DNA of 64,000 nucleotides from assembly GCA_029983695.1 (NCBI GenBank), contig JASBZB010000005.1, forward strand, positions 1 to 64,000. Reading direction: 5' to 3'. Source of the stretch: Lutispora sp003527145. Its GTDB lineage: Bacteria > Bacillota > Clostridia > Lutisporales > Lutisporaceae. Position numbers and translations under genes: made by a program. Below, piece by piece: positions 34,345 through 43,195 of this stretch. Below the pieces are notes generated by a model. That model saw nothing but the letters and a program-made list of their open reading frames with translations. It ran no database searches and was not told the DNA's origin. How positions within the stretch are numbered: the stretch's first letter is position 1; each line of letters opens with the position of its first letter.

Positions 34345-34824
34345 ATGAAGATACCAACTACTTTGAAGCATAAACCGGTTATAGTATCTGAAAACTATGA
34401 GAATGTTGACGGCAGATACGCATATAATACAGATGCCAAAGGCCTTTCTTTGGGATTAGCCCAGTGGAATGACCGGGGCAAGGTGGATATTTCGGCCAAG
34501 GTTTGGAGGTACACGGGAGAAAAGTGGTCGAGACAGTCTGAAGAATTGCCGCTGCACAGAGTGCTTGATCTGGCAATACTTGTTTGCAGGACAAAGCTCC
34601 ACTTTAGAGAGGCTTATCGATATGAGAAGCTGTATGACCCTGAGAAACCTGTTATAGACAGGGTTGGTTTGCAGGGTGATGCTATGACTGTGGCCGTGTG
34701 CACCGATAATGAAAAGATTGATGAGGATATAAAGCTTTTCAGGCAGGCCCTTGAAAGCGATGATGAGCTGATTGGCGAAAGATTGCGCACATTATCAAGA
34801 ATACTGAAAGAAATGGGGTACTGA
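34345..34824 (+). CDS. DUF6530-like protein
   Basis: A 159-residue soluble protein. The sequence KHKPVIVSENYENVDGRYA, then SLGLAQWNDRGKVDISAKVW and WSRQSEELPLHRVLDLAIL match my recollection of the DUF6530 family of Firmicutes. No catalytic motif is evident; the C-terminal 40 residues are an acidic helix. Function unknown. It is the first gene of a tight three-gene operon (3-bp and overlapping junctions) driven by the palindromic promoter. GGAGG precedes the ATG. Confidence 0.65.
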   Translation: MKIPTTLKHKPVIVSENYENVDGRYAYNTDAKGLSLGLAQWNDRGKVDISAKVWRYTGEKWSRQSEELPLHRVLDLAILVCRTKLHFREAYRYEKLYDPEKPVIDRVGLQGDAMTVAVCTDNEKIDEDIKLFRQALESDDELIGERLRTLSRILKEMGY

Positions 34825-34827
34825 TAT

Positions 34828-35130
34828 ATGAGCAAAACCAGGAAAGAAGTCAATATGTCTGCTTTCTTAGATAAGGACGGCAAGATAAAACAATGGCCTG
34901 CGTCCAGCAGGACCAAGACAGCCGTCCTGGCATATCTGGCGGGCAAATTTGAAAAAAACAGGATATATAATGAAAAAGAGGTCAACGGTATCATCAATTC
35001 GTGGCATACCTTCGGAGATTATTTCATATTGAGAAGATCCCTTATAGATTACAAATTTCTTGGAAGGACTGCCAATGGAGCTGAGTATTGGGTGATCGCA
35101 AAAGAGGATGAAAAAGGGGGTGACAGCTGA
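34828..35130 (+). CDS. DUF2087 domain protein
   Basis: A 100-residue protein of the DUF2087 type: a FLDKDGKIKQWPASSRTKTAV start (FLDxxGrlkqwPskrkkk pattern), LAYLAGKFEKNRIYNEKEVN in the middle, and DYFILRRSLIDYKFLGRTAN near the end, where the D-x-x-x-LRR-L-I-D core is diagnostic. The domain is a winged-helix-like fold found alone or after ArsR/HTH regulators, and may bind nucleic acid. It begins 3 bp after the DUF6530-like gene. Its stop overlaps the start of the GIY-YIG gene by one base. Confidence 0.85.
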   Translation: MSKTRKEVNMSAFLDKDGKIKQWPASSRTKTAVLAYLAGKFEKNRIYNEKEVNGIINSWHTFGDYFILRRSLIDYKFLGRTANGAEYWVIAKEDEKGGDS

Positions 35131-35480
35131 TGGATAGAAAAAAAGAGCTTAAGGAATGGTATAAGAATATGAAGCCCGATATGGGCATATTTATGGTTCG
35201 ATGTAAAGAAAATAACAAGTGCTATATCCAAGCAACCCATGATCTGAAAGGGGTTATAAATGGTGCTAAAGTCCGTCTGGGATCAGGGATGCACCCCTGT
35301 AGGGAGCTGCAAAAGGAATGGAATCAGTTTGGCGAAGATAATTTTGTGATTGAGATACCCGAAAAGCTTGAGTATGATAAGGACGAAACCAAAACCGATT
35401 ATAAGGACGATTTGGCCCTTCTGCAGATGATCTGGGAAGAAAAGCTGGCCAAAGAAGGCATGGAATTCTATAAAAAATAA
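35130..35480 (+). CDS. GIY-YIG-like protein, degenerate catalytic motif
   Basis: A 116-residue protein resembling stand-alone GIY-YIG nucleases: MGIFMVRCKENNKCYIQATHD where the two strands should read GIY and YIG, then HPCRELQKEWNQFGEDNFVI. The first tyrosine is Phe (GIF) and the glycine of YIG is Gln (YIQ), so cleavage may be lost or altered. Family members trim or repair DNA. It is the third gene of the operon; GGGGGTGACAG precedes its ATG. Together with DUF2087 and DUF6530 it may form a DNA-binding module. It ends 1 bp before the convergent AAA protein gene. Confidence 0.75.
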   Translation: MDRKKELKEWYKNMKPDMGIFMVRCKENNKCYIQATHDLKGVINGAKVRLGSGMHPCRELQKEWNQFGEDNFVIEIPEKLEYDKDETKTDYKDDLALLQMIWEEKLAKEGMEFYKK

Positions 35481-35481
35481 T

Positions 35482-36732
35482 TTACACCTTGTGCAGCAAA
35501 AAATCTATGATATTGATCGACTTAATACCGTCATAAGAAGAAATATAGCTTTTATCCATAGACAATACTATTTTTTCGTAGTTGTCCCGTATTATTCTCA
35601 ATGGACGCAGCTCACGCTCTCTGACCTCTTCGCCGGACATTGTTTCCGTAACCTGTATATAAAGCTTTTCATTTGGCTTTTGCGCTACAAAATTGACCTC
35701 GGTTTCTCCTACTTTGCCGATATAAACTCGATAATCGCGGCGCAAGAGTTCCAAGTAAACTACATTTTCAAGCATATGCCCCCGGTCCGCATCGCGATAT
35801 CCAAGGAGCATATTGCGAAAGCCCAGATCGATGATATAATTTTTTTCCAGAGTCTTTAGCAGCTGCTTGCCTTTTACATCATAGCGCCCTGCCTGATAAA
35901 ATATAAAAGCGTTTCGAAGCATTTGTATATATTTATCGACGGTCTTACCGGCAATGCTTTTGTCCGATTTCTTTTTTTCTCTTTTGATATCGCCTTCATC
36001 CGATAGAATATTTCCAATATTGTTGGGAGAGGTTATGCTGCCGATATTATTGCACAGGAATAATACAAGCTTGTGCAAAAGATGCTGATCGACTACTTTA
36101 TTGCGCTCCATGACATCCCGCAGGATGATGGTAGAATATATCCCCTCAAGGACTTCATTGATTCGAGCCTCGTTAAAGTCAAACTGTCGCAGCACCGGCA
36201 TTCCGCCGAACTGAAGATATCGTTGAAATTTATCGTCCATCGCCACATCAGGGGCAAAAGTGCAGAAGGTCAGAAACTCCTTGAAGGATAATGGCAATAC
36301 ACGTATTTCAACGTAACGCCCCGAGAGCAGGGTTGAAAATTCCGATGACAGGAGATAGGAATTTGAGCCGGTAATGTATATGTCAACGTCCGATCCGAAG
36401 TCGATTCGAAAGGATTCAACTGCCTTCTCCCAATGGGTCACTGCCTGGAGCTCATCGAAGATCAGATAGTTTTTTTCTCCCCTTACGATTTTTTTGCTGA
36501 CATAAGCATAAAAAGTCATATAGTCAAGCAAGTCAACATGTTGTAGAGATTCCATATTCATGTGAATAATATTGCTTTCCGGGACGCCTTCATTCAGTAA
36601 ATAATCCTCAAAGAGGTCGAGCAAAGTAGATTTCCCGGAGCGGCGTATCCCGGTTATGATTTTCACAACTTCCTTGTCTTTATATTCAATCAGACGGTTT
36701 AGGTATTCCGGCCGGTTTATGCGTTCGTTCAC
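35482..36732 (-). CDS. AAA ATPase with DUF4143 domain
   Basis: A 416-residue ATPase. The N-terminal AAA_14 domain has Walker A GIRRSGKSTLL, Walker B NYLIFDELQAV, sensor IYITGSNSYLL and a SGRYVEIRVLPLSFKEFL segment. The C-terminal DUF4143 region (LLKTLEKNYIIDLGFRNMLL, LENVVYLELLRRDYRVYIG) resembles a PD-(D/E)XK-like nuclease fold (VNFVAQKPNEKLYIQV). These proteins are widespread in anaerobes, often mobile and of unclear function. The frame opens at ATG 36747, but that codon is itself part of ATGGAGGTG; the site GGAGGTG 6 nt before GTG 36732 favours GTG as the true start. Confidence 0.85.
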   Translation of the reverse strand: MNERINRPEYLNRLIEYKDKEVVKIITGIRRSGKSTLLDLFEDYLLNEGVPESNIIHMNMESLQHVDLLDYMTFYAYVSKKIVRGEKNYLIFDELQAVTHWEKAVESFRIDFGSDVDIYITGSNSYLLSSEFSTLLSGRYVEIRVLPLSFKEFLTFCTFAPDVAMDDKFQRYLQFGGMPVLRQFDFNEARINEVLEGIYSTIILRDVMERNKVVDQHLLHKLVLFLCNNIGSITSPNNIGNILSDEGDIKREKKKSDKSIAGKTVDKYIQMLRNAFIFYQAGRYDVKGKQLLKTLEKNYIIDLGFRNMLLGYRDADRGHMLENVVYLELLRRDYRVYIGKVGETEVNFVAQKPNEKLYIQVTETMSGEEVRERELRPLRIIRDNYEKIVLSMDKSYISSYDGIKSINIIDFLLHKV

Positions 36733-36915
36733 AATACACACCTCCATTATAGATAAGTATAGCCTAAAGGCAAATCATTGTAAATAGTTTTCTACCTACA
36801 TTTCAATAAGTATTAAATATTGACATTTTTCTTACTTCAATGTCAAAAAAATAATGCATTGCTTCTTGTAATGCAATTCGCACATGATGTATTTAGAAAA
36901 TTTATATTCGACATA

Positions 36916-36944
36916 TTGGATAAACTCAGAAAAATGGCTATAAT
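36916..36944 (+). promoter_or_regulatory. sigma-A promoter upstream of the SNF2 gene
   Basis: TTGGAT (36916-36921), 17 nt, TATAAT (36939-36944). Transcription would start near 36951, just before the structured RNA element, giving a leader of about 170 nt. Upstream, 36867-36898 matches 55314-55345 ahead of the GHL10 gene in about 27 of 32 positions. Confidence 0.65.
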
Positions 36945-36960
36945 GAAATGAGTCGAGCTT

Positions 36961-37015
36961 TTGAACAAGACTTCATTCAGAGGGGGATTCAACCCTCACT
37001 GGATGCTAGTTAAGT
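36961..37015 (+). ncRNA. partial second copy of the structured RNA hairpin, in the SNF2 leader
   Basis: TTGAACAAGACTTCATTCAG, then AGGGGGATTCAACCCTC and ACTGGATGCTAGTTAAGTG, match the start of the 11217-11418 RNA. CATTCAG/CTGGATG and AGGG/CCCT arms differ from the first copy by compensating or wobble changes while the GATTCRA loop is kept. The downstream modules of the first copy are missing, so this is either a reduced RNA or a remnant used as a leader. Confidence 0.5.
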
Positions 37016-37120
37016 GGTAAAAAATACCTGAAAAGGGATTAAGATAGAAAAGATAGCCGGGGTTAAGCCTGGTATATATTGATTGACATGCCTGGCATAT
37101 GATTGCTAGAAGGAGTTTAT

Positions 37121-40100
37121 ATGTTCAAATTTTCAATATCAGATAGCGATATATTAGAAAATACAGCCAATACAGCCACTTATGCAAGAGGCTTAGCTTA
37201 TTATAACAGCAATAGGGTCAGAGATTTTTCTTTTGACGAAGACAGCCTGACCATCGAGGCTGATGTGATAGGAAGCAAAAAGTACAGAGTAGAAATTGAG
37301 CTTTATCAGGACGGCACCGTAGCAGACTATGAGTGTGAATGTCCTGCCTATTATGAGTATGATGGAATCTGCAAGCATATTGTTGCAGCGCTTAAAGCTG
37401 CCCAAGTATTCTTCGGCAGAAAAGGAGACACGATCAAATCTGACAAAAAGCCCTTGCAAATCAATCCAAACAAAGAGATATTCAATTTTTTTGATGCCTT
37501 GCAGGTTAAACCGGCTTTAAAAGAGATAAAGCTGAAGCTGCTTTTGGAGATGGAAGGGGGCTACAGGAGGAATAATTTTTCTATAGAGCTCCGAATAGGA
37601 GAAGAAAGATTATATGTGGTAAAAAGCCTCAAAGATTTTATCAAAGATCTGAATGAAAGAAAGCTGATCCAATATGGCAAAAGCTTTACCTTTGATCCTG
37701 ATGAACATGGCTTTTCTGAAGCGGATCAGCAGATCATCAAGCTGATAAAAGAGCAATATGATAATGAACAGGTTATTATGGCAATGAGCTCCTACGGATA
37801 TGGCAATCCAAGTGCTTTTAAGGGCAGGAAGCTTTACATATCTGATACGATATTGATGAGGCTTTTCCAAATGTTAAAGGATAAGCCTTTTGATTTTAAG
37901 TTCTTTGACAGCGATATGACCGATATGAAAGTTTGGGAAGAGGATATTCCGCTTAAGTTCAGGCTATATAACAAAAATGAAAATATGGTGTTGAATTTGA
38001 GCGTTGACGACTCCTTATATCCATTGACTAAAGGGGGAGAATATTTTCTTTGTGAAGGAAAGATCTATAAGCCCTCGCATAAGCAAAAACAGGCTTTTGT
38101 CCCCTTTTTTAACTCCATGGTAGCTAAACACAATCAGGAGATGGTTTTTTCTTCTCATGACAAGGAAAGATTTGCATCGGAGATATTGCCTTACATAAAA
38201 AACGCCGGAGAAGTATATATAGATCCAAATCTGGAGAGAAGCTTTTATCAGCAGGAGTTAAATTCAAGGATATATTTTGATAAGCTGGACTCTGGAATTT
38301 CAGCCAGGATAGAGTTTTGCTACGGAGAGGAAGTTATTGATCCTTTCCTCCCGAGATCTGCTGATCCGGCAAATGGCAGAATACTCATACGGGATGCGGA
38401 GAAAGAAAGAAGCATAATCGGATTGCTGGAAAAAGCAGAATTTAAAATACTTAAAGATAAAGTTTATTTGGAAGAGGAAGATAAGATATTTGTTTTTCTC
38501 AATGAGATATTGTCCGAATTGCAAAAACTATCGGAGGTTTATTATTCAGATGCTTTTAAAAGAATGACCATAAAGGATCCGCGTTCCTTCTCGGGGAGAG
38601 TAAGACTGAATGAAGGGTCGGACTTGCTGCAGTTTTCCTTTGCCTTTGAAGGAGTAGACAGGGACGAACTGCAAAGCATATTCAATTCCATAAGAGAAAA
38701 AAAGAAGTATCATCGATTGAAGGACGGTTCCTTTATGCCCCTTGAGGCATCGGAGATCATAGAAGTATCGGAGCTTTTAGAGCATCTCCATATATCAGGA
38801 AATGACCTGAAGGGTGAGACTCTGGAGCTTCCTAAGTATAGAGCTCTATATTTGGATAAAAAGCTCCGTGAGTCCAACCTGGTAAACATAGAAAGAAATA
38901 TTGCCTTCAAGCAAATGGTACAAAATATTCAGGAGCCTAAGGATATGGACTTTGAAATTCCCGGAGATCTGGGAAACATCCTCAGAGATTACCAAAAGGT
39001 AGGCTTTAAGTGGCTGAAAACTCTTGCAGCGTATGGCCTGGGCGGTATTCTGGCAGATGACATGGGCTTGGGAAAAACTCTGGAGGCCTTGGCATTTATA
39101 GTATCAGAAAAAGAAAAAGCCGTAGGACCTGTATTGGTAGTGGCTCCCACATCTTTGATTTATAATTGGCAAGCAGAAGCTAAGAAGTTTGTGCCTGATA
39201 TGAACGTAATGGTAGTAGCCGGCTTGCCCAAAGACAGGCAAGAATTATTAAAAGATGTCACTGGTGCTGATATGGTAGTTACTTCTTATCCGTTGATCCG
39301 CAGGGATATTGATTTGTATAGGGGAATGAAATTCTCCTATTGCTTTTTGGATGAAGCCCAGCATATTAAAAATCCGGATTCCATAAATGCCAAATCAGTA
39401 AAAATACTGAAGGCAAAAGGCTTCTTTGCCCTAACCGGTACTCCTATTGAAAATTCATTGACTGAATTATGGTCAATATTTGATTTTATACTTCCCGGAT
39501 ATCTATTATCCCACGGTAAGTTTGTAAAGAAATATGAGAAGCCGATTATTAGGGAAAAAGACGAAAAGGCATTGCGAGAATTGGGCAAGCAAATAAAGCC
39601 CTTCGTTCTGAGAAGAATGAAGAAGGAAGTGTTGAAGGAATTGCCCGAAAAGATTGAAAGCAAGATGGTTTCTGAGCTTACAGATGAACAAAAGAAAATA
39701 TATATGGCATATCTGGAGCAAGCTAAAGGTGAGGTATCCAAAGAAATTGAAGATAAAGGCTTGGAGAAAAGCCAAATAAAAATATTGGCGGTGCTTACCA
39801 GGCTCAGGCAGATTTGCTGCCATCCGGGGCTGTTCATCGATAATTACACCGGGGGCAGCGGTAAAATGCTATTGCTGGAAGAGCTATTAGAAGAAGCTTT
39901 GGCAAGCGGCCATAGAATTCTGTTGTTCTCTCAATTTACCTCCATGCTTTCAATTATCAGAAAGCATTTGGAAAAGCAAAAAATAGAGTATTTTTATTTA
40001 GATGGAAGTACAAAATCGGAGCTTCGCGGAGAAATGGTTCAGTCATTTAATAATGGAATGGGAAGAATTTTTCTCATCTCCCTGAAGGCCGGAGGCACAG

Positions 40101-40366
40101 GACTCAATCTTACAGGAGCAGATATGGTAATCCATTTTGACCCCTGGTGGAATCCGGCAGTGGAAGATCAAGCTTCAGACCGGGCCTATAGAATAGGACA
40201 AAAAAATGTTGTTCATGTGGTTAAGCTTATAACTCAAGGCACTATAGAGGAAAAGGTATTTGAGCTGCAGCAGAAAAAGAAAGAGATGATCGAAGCGGTA
40301 ATACAGCCCGGGGAAACCATGCTGGCTAAGATGACACCTCAGGAGATAATAGGATTGTTCCAGTGA
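37121..40366 (+). CDS. SWIM zinc-finger SNF2-family helicase
   Basis: A 1081-residue protein. Residues 70-95 hold a SWIM zinc finger (CECPAYYEYDGICKHIVAAL, pattern CxC-xn-CxH). Residues 130-600 form the bacterial SNF2-associated region. The ATPase core starts at about residue 630: motif I ADDMGLGKTLEALAF, Ia VVAPTSLIYNW, II FLDEAQHIKN, III ALTGTPIENSLTELWS, and after a helical insertion the C-terminal lobe LFSQFTSMLSIIRKH, AGGTGLNLTGADMVIHFDPW and QASDRAYRIGQ. This is the RapA/SNF2 translocase clan; bacterial members are linked to repair or transcription recycling, though the exact role is unknown. ATG 37121 follows AAGGAG. The gene ends just before the Crp fragment at the island's left border. 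Confidence 0.9.
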   Translation: MFKFSISDSDILENTANTATYARGLAYYNSNRVRDFSFDEDSLTIEADVIGSKKYRVEIELYQDGTVADYECECPAYYEYDGICKHIVAALKAAQVFFGRKGDTIKSDKKPLQINPNKEIFNFFDALQVKPALKEIKLKLLLEMEGGYRRNNFSIELRIGEERLYVVKSLKDFIKDLNERKLIQYGKSFTFDPDEHGFSEADQQIIKLIKEQYDNEQVIMAMSSYGYGNPSAFKGRKLYISDTILMRLFQMLKDKPFDFKFFDSDMTDMKVWEEDIPLKFRLYNKNENMVLNLSVDDSLYPLTKGGEYFLCEGKIYKPSHKQKQAFVPFFNSMVAKHNQEMVFSSHDKERFASEILPYIKNAGEVYIDPNLERSFYQQELNSRIYFDKLDSGISARIEFCYGEEVIDPFLPRSADPANGRILIRDAEKERSIIGLLEKAEFKILKDKVYLEEEDKIFVFLNEILSELQKLSEVYYSDAFKRMTIKDPRSFSGRVRLNEGSDLLQFSFAFEGVDRDELQSIFNSIREKKKYHRLKDGSFMPLEASEIIEVSELLEHLHISGNDLKGETLELPKYRALYLDKKLRESNLVNIERNIAFKQMVQNIQEPKDMDFEIPGDLGNILRDYQKVGFKWLKTLAAYGLGGILADDMGLGKTLEALAFIVSEKEKAVGPVLVVAPTSLIYNWQAEAKKFVPDMNVMVVAGLPKDRQELLKDVTGADMVVTSYPLIRRDIDLYRGMKFSYCFLDEAQHIKNPDSINAKSVKILKAKGFFALTGTPIENSLTELWSIFDFILPGYLLSHGKFVKKYEKPIIREKDEKALRELGKQIKPFVLRRMKKEVLKELPEKIESKMVSELTDEQKKIYMAYLEQAKGEVSKEIEDKGLEKSQIKILAVLTRLRQICCHPGLFIDNYTGGSGKMLLLEELLEEALASGHRILLFSQFTSMLSIIRKHLEKQKIEYFYLDGSTKSELRGEMVQSFNNGMGRIFLISLKAGGTGLNLTGADMVIHFDPWWNPAVEDQASDRAYRIGQKNVVHVVKLITQGTIEEKVFELQQKKKEMIEAVIQPGETMLAKMTPQEIIGLFQ

Positions 40367-40377
40367 TAAAGACCTAT

Positions 40378-40578
40378 CTATTTGCTCAGAATAGCGACAT
40401 CCTTTACAAATATATGATCCCTATCATAGTCAATCATGCCTTCCTCTCTCATTTTTTGCAATTCCCGGGAGAGGGAGGTCCTTTGTATTCCGAATCTTTC
40501 TGCCAGTTCTTTTTTTGTTATGGTGAGTTTTATTCTATTGCTTCCCTGGACATGACATTCAAAGGCAAGAAAGTCCAA
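40378..40578 (-). pseudogene. 3' fragment of a Crp/Fnr-type regulator gene (left border of island)
   Basis: The minus-strand frame encodes only the C-terminal helix-turn-helix of a Crp/Fnr regulator (DFLAFECHVQGSNRIKLT, TKKELAERFGIQRTSLSREL, EEGMIDYDRDHIFVKDVAIL, K). It lacks the N-terminal sensor domain. Its first 162 bp (by DNA, 40417-40578) are identical to codons of the full gene at 53017. The natural last residues, HIFVKDVAILSK, survive only here. It is the amputated original 3' end of that gene, separated from its 5' part by the 12.5-kb island. No functional protein is expected. Confidence 0.9.
40417..40578. repeat. 162-bp direct repeat, left copy
   Basis: Identical, by my reading, over all 162 bases to 53098-53259. 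The sequence belongs to the C-terminal coding region of the Crp/Fnr-type gene. The two copies diverge immediately outside these limits. Confidence 0.92.
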
Positions 40579-40586
40579 AAATTAAA

Positions 40587-40641
40587 GTGCCTGGGAAAGC
40601 TCCGATTTTTAAGGCCTATTTTTAAGAGTTTTTCCAGGCAC
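40587..40641. repeat. 55-bp palindromic IS-end element
   Basis: GTGCCTGGGAAAGCTC (40587) and GAGTTTTTCCAGGCAC (40626-40641) form imperfect 16-bp arms. The left half equals the terminal repeat of the IS1182-type relic at 51921-53069, and a similar 54-bp palindrome is at 51921-51974. It looks like a deletion derivative or MITE of that IS. Confidence 0.7.
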
Positions 40642-40861
40642 GATAGCTAGACAGTTATTGTTGGGGACAGGAACCATTGAAAGCTACTGAAGTTGCATAA
40701 AAAGCCACGAAGGATTGTTTTTCGTTTGCATGTACCTTTTAGGAATACCCTAGCCCTTGCTGATAATCTTCTATATAATATAATCAAACATTAAACAGAA
40801 GAGTCAGGATGAAGACTTTAACCGGAGCGGGGGATTTTATAACAGCCTCACGATCAGATAG

Positions 40862-40915
40862 ATGGCCCAGCTGAACAATGTATCTGTGCGGACTCTGTGA
40901 GATTATGGTAAGCCA
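40862..40915 (+). pseudogene. trace of a MerR-type regulator
   Basis: ATG GCC CAG CTG AAC AAT GTA TCT GTG CGG ACT CTG reads MAQLNNVSVRTL, followed by TGA and DYGK, where MerR proteins have a very similar helix-turn-helix (LxNVSVRTLRYYDxIG). Only about 17 codons can be recognised and the frame is broken. The rest of 40642-41104 shows no gene; 41024-41042 contains an inverted TATTGAACGAGACTTTATT match to the 5' end of the structured RNA. Confidence 0.3.
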
Positions 40916-41104
40916 GAGTAATGAAAATAGCTGATAAAAATTCCTTTAATCCTCCTATAAGAACGCCTATAAGCAATTAAGAGAAGAAACCTAAAGGATA
41001 AGGCATGGCTGAAAGCCTTAAATAAAGTCTCGTTCAATAGATTTTATTCAAAATCAAGCAGAAAATGATACAATGGTGAAAATTCGCATTCGAGGAGGGA
41101 TATA

Positions 41105-43027
41105 ATGCGTCCGGTTGTTTGCATATTAGGTGTTGGAAAGCTATCTAAAGAACTGAACAATCAACTTAAGATTATGGATTTACCCGTTGATTATGCCTTT
41201 ATTGAAGCGATTCATGATGGAAAAGTACATATGCCAGATAACCTTGAAATTTTCGATGTTTTTTTATCGAGTGGATTTATCGGTCAACAACTTTCAGCGC
41301 TCGTGGACAAACCGATTGTTATGATTAAACCAAGTATTCACGATACTCTTATGGCTTATAGCAAAGCTATAAAATCCCATAAAAAGGTCGTAGTAATCAC
41401 ATACGATAATGACTACTCCGAGCTGGCTTATATAAAAAATATATTAAAGCATGACATTGTGCAGGAAAATTATCATCAGTTGGAAGAGCGAAATGCTTTA
41501 ATACATAAATATAAAGAGGCAGGATATCAATGTGTAGTTGGCAGCGGAGAGACATGCCGAATAGCGGAAGAGAATGGCATGAAATCCATCTTTATATACC
41601 CACAGGAAACGCTGCGCTATTATTTAACCGTTGCGTCGAACATGGCAGTATCCATTAAAAAAGAAGCAAGTAAAAATATCCAGCTTTCCAATGTAATCAA
41701 CTATGCGCGGCAAGGCATTGTTTTGTCCAACAATAAAGGTGAGATTTTTCTTTGTAACTTAGCATTAGCCGCTTTTTTTGAAATAGATGCTTCTGAAATA
41801 ATCGGACAAAACATTTTGGAACTGTTCGGAAATGAATTAAGCAGCATACTCGATATAAAAGAAACGGAAAAGAATTTGTTTATAAAGATTCATAATAACT
41901 CTTATATTGTAGATGCAATCCCCATTATGTACAAAGATCAACTGGAGAATTTGCTGTTGTTTATTGATGATGTGCGCATCATACAGAAATCGGAACTCGA
42001 TATTAGAAAAAACATGCTTACTAAAGGCTTTGTTGCAAAACATACTTTTGGGAAGCTGCATTCAAGCAACCCGTCCTTTCAGCGCATCTTGAATACTGCG
42101 AAAAAATATGCACTCAGCGACGAGTCAATTGTTATCATGGGGGAAACCGGGACAGGAAAAGAAGTGCTGGCTCAATCCATGCACAATTTTAGCCGCAGAT
42201 CTGAGAACGCATTTGTCGCAGTTAATTGCTCGGCGATTTCAAATAATCTGTTGGAAAGCGAATTGTTTGGATATGAGGATGGTGCTTTCACCGGAGCAAG
42301 ACGTGGAGGAAAAGAAGGGCTTTTCGAAATGGCTCATAAGGGTACAATCTTTTTAGATGAAATTGGAGAGATTGATTTGGCTATGCAGACAAAATTGCTC
42401 AGAGTTGTTCAAGAAAAAGAGCTTATGCGTGTAGGTGGAAGGAAAGTCATCCCCTTTGATGCACGTATCATTGTCGCAACAAATCAAAACTTATTAGAGC
42501 TTGTAAAACAGAGGAGGTTTCGTGAAGATTTGTATTACAGGCTCAATGTGTTGGAGCTTCAGCTGCCGTCGCTACGCGATCGCACGGAGGATATTTTTAC
42601 ATTATTCCAGACATTTGTCGAAAAATTGTCTCCCAATTTAGCGAAGAAATTGATCTCTTGCTCCGACGAATTGACTTCTTTACTTTGTTCGTACCTTTGG
42701 CCCGGAAATGTACGGGAACTAGAAAACTTCACTAAAATGTTGGTTGTGATGGCGGAAGATGTTAGTTCTCCGGCAGAAATTTCGGATCTGATTACAGGTT
42801 GCATCGAGAAAAAGAGAATCGGCGTGGCAGATGCACCAAAAGCAGTCGGCACATATCAAGGGAATAGGGCAAAATCAAGTTTATATTACGATGAGGAAAT
42901 AAAACACATTTATGATGCTCTTGAGAAAACGCAGGGACGGTATAATGAAGCCGCAAAGCTTTTAGGAATAAGCCGCGTGACATTGTGGAGAAAGCTGAAA
43001 AAACAAGCTGAAAAAAATGACAAGTAG
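41105..43027 (+). CDS. prpR: PrpR-type sigma-54-dependent transcriptional activator
   Basis: A 640-residue activator. Residues 1-190 match the PrpR N-terminal sensor domain (periplasmic-binding-like fold), which in known cases binds 2-methylcitrate. Residues 200-290 resemble a PAS domain. The AAA+ domain (about 320-550) has Walker A GETGTGKE, the sigma-54 contact loop GAFTGAR and Walker B GTIFLDEIGEI. The C-terminus is a Fis-type helix-turn-helix, YNEAAKLLGISRVTLWRKLK. GAGGAGGG precedes the ATG. It lies immediately upstream of a 45-bp palindrome and a sigma-54 promoter in front of prpD, so it should switch on the catabolic operon in response to the substrate. RpoN is required and is not in the window. 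Confidence 0.9.
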   Translation: MRPVVCILGVGKLSKELNNQLKIMDLPVDYAFIEAIHDGKVHMPDNLEIFDVFLSSGFIGQQLSALVDKPIVMIKPSIHDTLMAYSKAIKSHKKVVVITYDNDYSELAYIKNILKHDIVQENYHQLEERNALIHKYKEAGYQCVVGSGETCRIAEENGMKSIFIYPQETLRYYLTVASNMAVSIKKEASKNIQLSNVINYARQGIVLSNNKGEIFLCNLALAAFFEIDASEIIGQNILELFGNELSSILDIKETEKNLFIKIHNNSYIVDAIPIMYKDQLENLLLFIDDVRIIQKSELDIRKNMLTKGFVAKHTFGKLHSSNPSFQRILNTAKKYALSDESIVIMGETGTGKEVLAQSMHNFSRRSENAFVAVNCSAISNNLLESELFGYEDGAFTGARRGGKEGLFEMAHKGTIFLDEIGEIDLAMQTKLLRVVQEKELMRVGGRKVIPFDARIIVATNQNLLELVKQRRFREDLYYRLNVLELQLPSLRDRTEDIFTLFQTFVEKLSPNLAKKLISCSDELTSLLCSYLWPGNVRELENFTKMLVVMAEDVSSPAEISDLITGCIEKKRIGVADAPKAVGTYQGNRAKSSLYYDEEIKHIYDALEKTQGRYNEAAKLLGISRVTLWRKLKKQAEKNDK

Positions 43028-43043
43028 TTAAAAAAATGCGCCT

Positions 43044-43088
43044 AATACGTTAAAAACGTTTCATGACATGAAACGTTTTTAACGTATT
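43044..43088. promoter_or_regulatory. 45-bp perfect palindrome, probable activator binding site (UAS)
   Basis: The 22-bp arm 43044-43065 and its exact complement 43067-43088 flank one central A; inner halves contain ACGTTTCATG and CATGAAACGT. It lies 17 nt after the prpR stop and about 110-150 bp upstream of the sigma-54 promoter, a typical enhancer position. A role as prpR terminator is also possible because one arm ends in a T-rich stretch. Confidence 0.65.
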
Positions 43089-43195
43089 TATTTGAACTGC
43101 AGGGCAAAAACCAGCAGACTTCGCATGTTGGATAAACGCTTTAAAGCTTGAAAAATAACGGATATGAGGTAATCCCAAATCCAACTGAAATGGTT

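Noticed and set aside
36974..37005. tRNA T-arm-like hairpin (GGGATTCAACCC)
   Set aside because: No acceptor, D or anticodon arms fit around it; it belongs to the repeated structured RNA.
40363..40650. Plus-strand open frame of 95 codons at the left edge of the island
   Set aside because: It is antisense to the Crp/Fnr 3' fragment and the direct repeat, has no ribosome site and no protein-like composition.
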